Source: CAZESH01 sp964514665 (GTDB lineage: Bacteria > Bacillota > Bacilli > Paenibacillales > KCTC-25726). Taken from it: DNA of 5,324 nucleotides. A program made the translations under genes and the position numbers. This document shows, one piece after another, positions 1 to 4,731 of the stretch. The stretch is from positions 1-5,324 of the forward strand of contig CAZESH010000298.1 of assembly GCA_964514665.1 (NCBI GenBank), given 5' to 3'. The first letter of the stretch is position 1; every line of letters begins with the position of its first letter. Below the pieces are notes generated by a model. That model saw only the letters and a program-made list of their open reading frames with translations. It was not told the DNA's origin and did no database searches.

Positions 1-10
1 GATTAAGCAT

Positions 11-1588
11 TCATCTCGGACTTTTTCGATCCAGCGTACGATATTGCAGCGCCTCCGCCAAATGCGGGGTTTCGATCTGTTCGGAATTTTCCAGGTCGGC
101 TATAGTGCGGGAGATCTTCAATACCCGATCGTGTGCCCTGGCGCTGAGACCCAGAGCGGCAAAGGAACGCAGCATGGTTTGTTCGGTTTTCGCGTTTATA
201 CGGCAGTGCTCTCGCAGTATTTTTCCGGACATTTCACTGTTAAAGCGGATGCTTAAGCCGCGGAACCTGTCAGCTTGAATCGCTTGGGCGCGCTGCACCA
301 TTTTCAGCATGTCCGCAGAGCTTAATTCGGGAATCCCGCTCTCTCGCCCTTCCGTATGTACAGCCCATTCCCTAAAATTCACATTCGGTACCGCCACATG
401 AAGGTCAATGCGATCAAGCAGAGGACCGGATACTTTGGAACGGTAGGAGGAAATTTTGTGCTCATGGCAGCTGCAGGTGTTCGCTTGTGTCTCATAGCCG
501 AAATAACCGCAGGGACATGGATTCATGGTTGCGGCTAGAATAAAGCGGGAAGGGAACTCATAAACGCCTCTTGCTCTGGAAATGGTCACATGCCCGTCCT
601 CCAAAGGCTGCCGGAGAACCTCCAGTACATATCTTGGGAATTCAGGGATTTCATCCAGGAAAAGCACGCCGCGATGAGCCAAAGTGACTTCTCCGGGCTT
701 GGCCGGGCTTCCTCCGCCAATCAGCCCGGCTTGGGAAATGGTGTGATGGGGGGAGCGGAACGGCCGATTTTTGACCAGCCGGCGATTTGTCAGCGACAGC
801 CCGGAAATACTGCTTATTTTTGTGACTTCCATCGCTTCGGTGTCGGACATTTCCACAAGGATGGAAGGGAGTCTGCGAAGAAGCATGGTTTTCCCGGAGC
901 CAGGAGGACCGATCAGTATGATGTTGTGCATGCCGGCTGCAGCGACGGTCAGTGCCCTTTTCGCCTGCAAATTTCCTCTGACGTCGGCATAATCGGGAGA
1001 ATCCGGCAAACCATCATGCTCAGAAGGATGTAATTTATGGGAGTGAATATTAATGGAATTAACTAAATCTGCCCAATCCGTTTTGTTCTGCATTTTTTTC
1101 AAGTCGGTTAAATGCTTTAAAGGGACTACGTCGATTCCCTCGACCAGCAGCGCCTCCGCAGCATTATCAATCGGCAGGACTATGGTGCCGACGCCGTTGG
1201 CTTTGGCCTCCTGAACCAGGGCCAATACGCCCTGAATGGGTCTCAATGCGCCGTCAAGCGCCAATTCGCCGACGAAAAAGCAATCGCTCAAATTATGAAT
1301 TCTGATCTGTCCGCTTGTGCTGAGGATGCCCGCGGCAATAGCCAGATCAAATGCGCTTCCTTCCTTGCGCAAATTGGCCGGAGCCAGATTGACCGTGATT
1401 CGTTGCAGGGGGTAAGAAAATTCGCTGTTTTTAATTGCTGAGCGTACCCTTTCCACCGATTCACGTATCGCCCCGTCCGGGAGACCGACGATATTCATTT
1501 GCGGCAGTCCGTTTTGAATATCGATTTCCACCTCGATCAGTTTGCCGTCAATACCGTGCAAACAACCGCTAGAAATTTTTCCATACAT
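11..1588 (-). CDS. yifB: YifB/ComM family Mg-chelatase-like AAA+ ATPase
   Basis: Complete gene, 525 residues from ATG at 1588-1586 to TGA at 13-11; about 500 residues is usual for the family. The N-terminal Lon-protease-like (ChlI) domain covers roughly residues 20-140, with family motifs NIVGLPDGAIRES (32-44), NLAPANLRKEGS (67-78) and FVGELALDG (105-113). The AAA+ Mg-chelatase core follows: Walker A GPPGSGKT (227-234), the RSPHHT segment (278-283), Walker B VLFLDE (308-313), a MNPCPCGY segment with a second CSC pair (Cys358, 360, 372, 374; possibly metal-binding), and SGPLLDRIDLH (387-397) with the probable arginine finger Arg393. A Mg_chelatase_C domain ends the protein. The characterised homologue, Vibrio ComM, is a hexameric helicase that promotes branch migration during natural transformation; the Firmicute role is less clear. 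It is not a magnesium chelatase in the chlorophyll sense. An in-frame GTG at 1597-1595 would add three residues but lies inside the ribosome-binding site, so I reject it as the start. Cytoplasmic: no signal peptide or membrane segment seen. Confidence 0.95.
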   Translation of the reverse strand: MYGKISSGCLHGIDGKLIEVEIDIQNGLPQMNIVGLPDGAIRESVERVRSAIKNSEFSYPLQRITVNLAPANLRKEGSAFDLAIAAGILSTSGQIRIHNLSDCFFVGELALDGALRPIQGVLALVQEAKANGVGTIVLPIDNAAEALLVEGIDVVPLKHLTDLKKMQNKTDWADLVNSINIHSHKLHPSEHDGLPDSPDYADVRGNLQAKRALTVAAAGMHNIILIGPPGSGKTMLLRRLPSILVEMSDTEAMEVTKISSISGLSLTNRRLVKNRPFRSPHHTISQAGLIGGGSPAKPGEVTLAHRGVLFLDEIPEFPRYVLEVLRQPLEDGHVTISRARGVYEFPSRFILAATMNPCPCGYFGYETQANTCSCHEHKISSYRSKVSGPLLDRIDLHVAVPNVNFREWAVHTEGRESGIPELSSADMLKMVQRAQAIQADRFRGLSIRFNSEMSGKILREHCRINAKTEQTMLRSFAALGLSARAHDRVLKISRTIADLENSEQIETPHLAEALQYRTLDRKSPR

Positions 1589-1594
1589 AAAAAA

Positions 1595-1600
1595 CACCTC
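1595..1600 (-). promoter_or_regulatory. Ribosome-binding site that fixes the yifB start
   Basis: GAGGTG read on the minus strand, six T's before ATG at 1588-1586. Its last three bases are the GTG that would otherwise be the longest-ORF start. A start codon inside its own Shine-Dalgarno sequence is implausible, so the ATG is the start. Confidence 0.8.
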
Positions 1601-1687
1601 GAATTCAAAGATTCATGCCGTTTTGCATGTACTTTCGAACAAAGGTGCTTCCTTATATCCGTACCGCAATTCATATCTTTATCCTAG

Positions 1688-1716
1688 ATTTTACAGGAAA
1701 AACCTGCGGCTGCCAA
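1688..1716 (-). promoter_or_regulatory. Sigma-A promoter for yifB
   Basis: On the minus strand, -35 TTGGCA (1716-1711, 5 of 6 to TTGACA) and -10 TAAAAT (1693-1688, 5 of 6 to TATAAT) are separated by exactly 17 bases. Transcription would start near 1681, giving a leader of about 93 bases before the ATG. The spacer contains a perfect 13-base dyad, CAGG-TTTTT-CCTG, directly abutting the -10 (1706-1694), which could be an operator or chance. The box match and ideal spacing are seen; use in the cell is inferred. Confidence 0.65.
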
Positions 1717-1791
1717 TCCGTTGGAGTCAAAAAAGTATCGGAATAAGTAAAATTTAAATCAATGGGTATGCTACCATTGAGGTGATATAAA

Positions 1792-2052
1792 ATGCAGGAA
1801 AACCCTTATTTTTGTCCGAACTGCAGATCTAACCGAATCAAGTTCAACGTGATTTCGAATTTTTCCCGGTCGATCCTGAAGGATGCCGTTTCAGGGGCTG
1901 TTGTGGAGGAGAGCGAGGCCCAGCAAATGGCTCAGAGCGAACCGGAAATTCAATGCAGGGTATGCGGGTTTATCGGGAATGAGATGAGATTCGTGCGTCA
2001 AGCCGAAAGAGAACCGCGCATGGACAATCCTGTTTCGGCTTCGTACACATAA
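1792..2052 (+). CDS. Small zinc-ribbon protein of unknown function
   Basis: 86 residues, ATG at 1792, TAA at 2050-2052. The GAGGTG ribosome-binding site (1779-1784) with a 7-base spacer supports the start and shows this is a real gene. Two CxxC knuckles, CPNC (residues 8-11) and CRVC (55-58), separated by 43 residues, fit a four-cysteine zinc ribbon whose two halves are split by a mostly charged and polar linker (EESEAQQMAQSEPE, about 39-52). No catalytic motif, signal peptide or membrane segment is visible, and the last 15 or so residues look disordered. I do not recognise a named family. It is transcribed divergently from yifB and is alone in its unit, since a terminator follows 23 bases downstream. 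A convincing sigma-A promoter is not obvious: TTGGAG at 1721 and TAAAAT at 1748 are 21 bases apart, too far for a normal spacer. Nucleic-acid or protein binding is the usual role of such ribbons, but that is only inference here. Confidence 0.82.
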   Translation: MQENPYFCPNCRSNRIKFNVISNFSRSILKDAVSGAVVEESEAQQMAQSEPEIQCRVCGFIGNEMRFVRQAEREPRMDNPVSASYT

Positions 2053-2074
2053 AGTTGCTGCAAATAGAATTCGG

Positions 2075-2113
2075 AAGACGCAATGCTTCAATTAGAAGGG
2101 TTGCGTTTTCTTT
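2075..2113 (+). terminator. Rho-independent terminator of the zinc-ribbon gene
   Basis: The outer stem pairs AAGACGCAA (2075-2083) with TTGCGTTTT (2101-2109): nine pairs including one G-T. After a 2x2 internal loop (TG/GG), CTTC (2086-2089) pairs with GAAG (2095-2098) around a 5-base AATTA loop. The 3' arm runs into TTTTCTTT (2106-2113). It begins 23 bases after the stop codon, so it separates the small gene from the sucC leader. Confidence 0.8.
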
Positions 2114-2231
2114 GTAGCGATGATGATTTTTTATTTCCAGAGAAATGAGAAAAATCGGAAAATTCAAACATGATTTTTGGATTGAAGTTAAAAATATTGC
2201 GATATTATATGCATTTTCTGCTCAAATTAAG

Positions 2232-2260
2232 AGGAAAATGTCGATTAAACATGATACAAT
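2232..2260 (+). promoter_or_regulatory. Candidate extended -10 promoter for sucCD
   Basis: TGATACAAT (2252-2260) is an extended -10: TGn plus TACAAT, 5 of 6 to consensus. The hexamer 17 bases upstream, AGGAAA at 2232, is a poor -35, as is common for extended -10 promoters. Alternatives in the same region: TTGAAG (2182) with TATTAT (2203, 15-base spacer) or TTATAT (2205, 17-base spacer), and TTGCAA (2328) with TAAACT (2351, 17-base spacer). The sequence cannot say which is used; more than one may be. Confidence 0.45.
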
Positions 2261-2290
2261 AATGAAGGTTTATTTATAAGGTGTCGTCAA

Positions 2291-2327
2291 ATCCACAGGA
2301 TCTTTCAGTAAAACTGCTTTAGAAGCA
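2291..2327. repeat. Cluster of three short perfect inverted repeats
   Basis: Within 37 bases lie ATCC-aca-GGAT (2291-2301), CAGT-aaa-ACTG (2306-2316) and TGCTT-tag-AAGCA (2315-2327), each with a three-base centre. The last two share bases 2315-2316, so as RNA hairpins they could not form fully at the same time. Each could be a small hairpin in the leader or a dyad protein site in the DNA. No known operator was recognised. Confidence 0.45.
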
Positions 2328-2366
2328 TTGCAAGATTTCGCAGGATTGAATAAACTTAATTTTGGT

Positions 2367-2381
2367 ACAGAACGTTTCTGT
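2367..2381. repeat. 15-base perfect hyphenated palindrome
   Basis: ACAGAA-CGT-TTCTGT, six-base arms around a three-base centre, 76 bases before the sucC ATG. Its 3' arm overlaps a second possible hairpin, TTTCT (2375-2379) with AGAAA (2385-2389), so two alternative structures compete. It could be an operator or an RNA switch element; neither is proven. It does not match the LexA box because there is no spacing between the GAAC and GTT halves. Confidence 0.5.
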
Positions 2382-2456
2382 CCGAGAAATGACGGCATGT
2401 TTTTTTCGCCTGCACATTTGTGGGCATAAAAAGATAGTCGATAGGAGGATCTGGGA

Positions 2457-3617
2457 ATGAATATCCATGAGTATCAGGCAAAGGCGGTTCTAAAACAATA
2501 CGGCGTAAAAGTGCCCGAGGGAAAAGTGGCTTTTTCCACGGATGAAGCTCTGGAAGCCGCAAGACAGCTCGGAACCCCGGTGGTTGTCGTAAAGGCGCAA
2601 ATCCATGCGGGAGGCAGAGGCAAAGCCGGCGGCGTAAAAGTGGCGAAAAGCCAAGACGAAGTCCGTACATATGCCGAAGATCTGCTGGGAAAGATTCTGG
2701 TCACGCATCAGACCGGTCCGGAAGGCAAGCAAGTGAAGCGTTTGTTGATCGAAGAAGGCTGTGACATCAAGAAAGAATATTACATCGGTGTCGTGGTGGA
2801 CCGTGGTACCGGCCGTGTTGTCATGATGGCCTCTGAAGAAGGCGGGACGGAAATTGAAGAAGTTGCGGAGAAGACTCCGGAAAAAATCTTCAAGGAAGTC
2901 GTCGATCCGGCAATCGGCCTTCAGCCATTTCAAGCTAGAAAGCTGGCGTATGCGATCAATATCCCCGGCGAACTTGTCAATAAAGCAGTGCAGTTCATGA
3001 CGGCTTTATACAGAGCCTTTGTCGACAAAGATTGCTCAATTGCCGAAATCAATCCCTTGGTTGTCACAGGTGATGGAGATGTGATGGCGCTTGACGCCAA
3101 ATTGAATTTTGATTCCAATGCGCTGTTCCGGCATAAAGATATTTTGGAATTGCGTGACTTGGCGGAAGAAGACGAGAAGGAAATTCAAGCCTCCAAGTTC
3201 GATTTGAGTTATATTGCACTTGACGGCAATATCGGCTGCATGGTCAATGGAGCCGGCCTTGCCATGGCAACCATGGATATTATCAAGCATTACGGCGGAG
3301 ATCCGGCCAACTTCCTTGACGTTGGCGGCGGCGCTACTACGGAAAAAGTGACGGAAGCGTTCAAAATTATCCTGTCGGATGAGCAGGTTAAAGGGATATT
3401 CGTTAATATTTTTGGCGGCATTATGCGCTGTGACGTGATTGCCAACGGGGTAGTCGAAGCGGCCAAACAGATCGGTTTGGACCGTCCGCTGGTCGTGCGT
3501 TTGGAAGGAACCAACGTAGACCTCGGCAAGAAGATTTTGAACGAATCCGGTTTGAATATCGTAGCTGCCGATTCCATGGCTGACGGCGCACAAAAAATCG
3601 TATCCCTTGTCAAGTAG
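2457..3617 (+). CDS. sucC: Succinyl-CoA synthetase (ADP-forming) subunit beta
   Basis: Complete, 386 residues (E. coli SucC has 388), ATG at 2457, TAG at 3615-3617. AGGAGG (2443-2448) sits 8 bases before the ATG, and the protein opens with the family start MNIHEYQAK. SucC with SucD converts succinyl-CoA, ADP and phosphate to succinate, CoA and ATP in the TCA cycle, in the cytoplasm. An N-terminal ATP-grasp domain (about 1-235) has Lys46 and the GRG loop (53-55) for the nucleotide, Glu99 and Glu107, Pro20 as in the ATP-type E. coli enzyme, and the Mg-binding positions Asn199 (in EINP) and Asp213. The C-terminal CoA-ligase domain has GNIGCMVNGAGLA (257-269, Asn264) and NIFGGIMRCD (317-326) contacting succinate and the alpha subunit. 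All these positions keep the E. coli numbering, so the core has no net indel. Residue roles come from the known family. No oddity seen; sucD follows after 28 bases. Confidence 0.98.
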   Translation: MNIHEYQAKAVLKQYGVKVPEGKVAFSTDEALEAARQLGTPVVVVKAQIHAGGRGKAGGVKVAKSQDEVRTYAEDLLGKILVTHQTGPEGKQVKRLLIEEGCDIKKEYYIGVVVDRGTGRVVMMASEEGGTEIEEVAEKTPEKIFKEVVDPAIGLQPFQARKLAYAINIPGELVNKAVQFMTALYRAFVDKDCSIAEINPLVVTGDGDVMALDAKLNFDSNALFRHKDILELRDLAEEDEKEIQASKFDLSYIALDGNIGCMVNGAGLAMATMDIIKHYGGDPANFLDVGGGATTEKVTEAFKIILSDEQVKGIFVNIFGGIMRCDVIANGVVEAAKQIGLDRPLVVRLEGTNVDLGKKILNESGLNIVAADSMADGAQKIVSLVK

Positions 3618-3645
3618 CGGATATCTTTAGAAGGAGGAAGAGAGA

Positions 3646-4578
3646 ATGAGCATTCTTGTCAATAAAAATACCAAAGTCATTACCCAGAATATGACCGGAA
3701 AGACCGGGATGTTCCATACCAAGGGCGGACTTGATTACGGCACGCAGATGGTTGCCGGAGCGGTTCCCGGAAAAGGCGGTATGGAAGTCGATTTCGAACT
3801 TGAAAACGGCAGCAAAGTGAGCCTGCCGGTTTACAATACGGTAAAGGAAGCCAAAGACGCCACAGGCGCCAATGCATCCGTAATTTATGTTCCCCCGGCA
3901 TTTGCCGCGGATTCGATCATGGAGGCTGTGGATGCCGATCTGGATTTGGTGATCTGCATTACCGAAGGCATCCCTGTTCTGGATATGGTCAAAGTGAAGC
4001 GTTATCTCGAAGGAAAGAGAACGGTTCTGGTCGGACCGAACTGTCCTGGCGTGATCACTCCGGACGAATGCAAAATCGGCATCATGCCGGGTTATATTCA
4101 TATTCCCGGACACGTTGGCGTCGTTTCACGCAGCGGAACGTTAACCTATGAAGCGGTTCACCAATTGACAACGCGCGGAATCGGTCAATCGACGGCTGTG
4201 GGTATTGGCGGAGATCCGGTAAAAGGAATGGAATTTATTGATGTTTTGAAGCTGTTTAACGAGGATCCCGATACATACGCCGTGATCATGATCGGCGAGA
4301 TCGGCGGTACCGCGGAGGAAGAAGCGGCGGAATGGATTAAAGCGAACATGACTAAACCGGTTGTCGGCTTTATCGGCGGTCAAACCGCGCCTCCAGGAAA
4401 AAGAATGGGCCATGCGGGCGCCATCATTTCCGGCGGAAAAGGAACCGCGGCGGAGAAAATCAAAGTGATGGAATCCTGTGGGATCAAGGTTGCTCCAACG
4501 CCATCCGAAATGGGTTCAACGCTTGTTTCGGTGCTTGAGGCAAAAGGCCTGCTGGAAAAATGCATCACAAAAAAATAA
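3646..4578 (+). CDS. sucD: Succinyl-CoA synthetase (ADP-forming) subunit alpha
   Basis: Complete, 310 residues, ATG at 3646, TAA at 4576-4578, with AGGAGG (3632-3637) 8 bases ahead of the start. The alpha subunit binds CoA and carries the histidine that is transiently phosphorylated. Visible features: N-terminal Rossmann-type CoA-binding domain (about 1-135) with MSILVNKNTK, PGKGG (41-45) and ITEGIP (105-110); PNCPG with Cys133; the ligase domain with SRSGTLTYEA (161-170), GIGGDP (186-191), Glu218 in GEIGG, and phospho-His256 in GKRMGHAGA (251-259). Compared with E. coli SucD as I recall it (active His at 247 counting Met), numbering is shifted by nine, which matches a nine-residue insertion just after PGKGG (residues about 46-59). 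The C-terminus also runs about a dozen residues longer. I recall a similar loop in Paenibacillus-like SucD, so it is probably lineage-specific rather than damage. It forms an operon with sucC and is followed by a strong terminator. Confidence 0.98.
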   Translation: MSILVNKNTKVITQNMTGKTGMFHTKGGLDYGTQMVAGAVPGKGGMEVDFELENGSKVSLPVYNTVKEAKDATGANASVIYVPPAFAADSIMEAVDADLDLVICITEGIPVLDMVKVKRYLEGKRTVLVGPNCPGVITPDECKIGIMPGYIHIPGHVGVVSRSGTLTYEAVHQLTTRGIGQSTAVGIGGDPVKGMEFIDVLKLFNEDPDTYAVIMIGEIGGTAEEEAAEWIKANMTKPVVGFIGGQTAPPGKRMGHAGAIISGGKGTAAEKIKVMESCGIKVAPTPSEMGSTLVSVLEAKGLLEKCITKK

Positions 4579-4610
4579 TCATACGAATACTATTTTATAT
4601 GAAGGTAAGC

Positions 4611-4646
4611 AACCTCTCATTTCTTTTGGAAATGGGAGGTTTTTTT
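4611..4646 (+). terminator. Strong rho-independent terminator of sucCD
   Basis: A 13-pair stem, AACCTCTCATTTC (4611-4623) with GAAATGGGAGGTT (4629-4641), all Watson-Crick except one G-T, around a 5-base TTTTG loop, followed by a seven-T run (4640-4646). It starts 33 bases after the sucD stop. The 5' side has no A-run, so it should work only for plus-strand transcription. Confidence 0.93.
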
Positions 4647-4653
4647 ATATAAA
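4626..4653 (+). promoter_or_regulatory. Candidate dprA promoter overlapping the sucD terminator
   Basis: TTGGAA (4626-4631, 4 of 6) and TATAAA (4648-4653, 5 of 6) are 16 bases apart, one less than ideal. The -35 would lie in the loop and 3' arm of the sucD terminator. The -10 lies in the 12-base perfect palindrome TTTTATATAAAA (4643-4654). Transcription would begin near 4660. A separate promoter makes sense because the terminator should cut off most sucCD read-through. The AT-rich setting makes a chance match possible. Confidence 0.4.
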
Positions 4654-4654
4654 A

Positions 4655-4706
4655 CCAACCTCGAAACGCGGTCGCTCCTCTTTGGGAGGTCTTGGGTGGA
4701 GGTTTT
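4655..4706 (+). promoter_or_regulatory. Possible structured leader ahead of dprA
   Basis: AACCTC (4657-4662) can pair with GAGGTT (4699-4704) to enclose a smaller CTCC (4675-4678) / GGAG (4685-4688) hairpin, with TTTT at the 3' end (4703-4706). The arms repeat the sequences in the sucD terminator: AACCTC also at 4611-4616 and GGAGGT also at 4635-4640 and 4685-4690. The structure is weak, and could be a secondary terminator, an alternative fold or chance. Confidence 0.3.
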
Positions 4707-4731
4707 CTCATTCGGAAAGGAGACAATAATA

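Larger units (their letters stand above)
2114..2456. other. AT-rich intergenic region and sucC leader
   Basis: About 340 bases with no supportable gene. It holds candidate promoters for sucCD, a run of short perfect inverted repeats (2291-2327 and 2367-2381), a T7 tract (2400-2406) with no convincing stem in front of it, and the sucC ribosome-binding site AGGAGG (2443-2448). The only start-like codons on the plus strand (for example ATG at 2238 and 2262) open 13-codon and 5-codon frames with no properly spaced ribosome-binding site. No tRNA, known riboswitch or T-box signature was recognised. If transcription starts near 2267, the untranslated leader is about 190 bases, long enough for regulation. 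Confidence 0.6.

Noticed and set aside
590..1033. 147-residue plus-strand open frame opposite yifB
   Set aside because: It is antisense to a clearly conserved protein, has no good ribosome-binding site, and resembles no known protein; it is a shadow of the yifB reading frame.
1595..1597. GTG as the yifB start, adding three residues
   Set aside because: It is part of the GAGGTG ribosome-binding site; the ATG nine bases on has normal spacing.
1764..1772. GGGTATGCT as a sporulation sigma-F-type -10 for the zinc-ribbon gene
   Set aside because: No matching -35 lies at the right distance, and the start of transcription would fall on the ribosome-binding site.
2150..2164. CodY-like box AAAAATCGGAAAATT
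   Set aside because: It has four mismatches to the 15-base CodY consensus, and such matches are expected by chance in DNA this AT-rich.
2239..2245. Spo0A-like box TGTCGAT in the spacer of the candidate sucC promoter
   Set aside because: A single seven-base site with one mismatch and no second box is too weak to call.
2238..2279. 13-codon leader peptide (ATG at 2238, TAA at 2277)
   Set aside because: The only purine-rich stretch is three bases from the ATG, the frame overlaps the candidate -10, and the peptide has no codon run typical of attenuation.
2382..2406. Attenuator-type terminator ending in the T7 tract before sucC
   Set aside because: Only three or four pairs can form directly upstream of the T-run, too weak for a rho-independent terminator.
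3036..3593. 185-residue minus-strand open frame opposite sucC
   Set aside because: It lies wholly within the conserved sucC coding sequence and its composition looks like antisense translation; no promoter or ribosome-binding site supports it.
4657..4700. T-box riboswitch suggested by GGGTGG at 4694-4699 and a GC-rich segment before it
   Set aside because: The T-box core continues with NACCGCG, which is absent. The leader is too short for a specifier stem, and dprA is not a T-box target that I know of.
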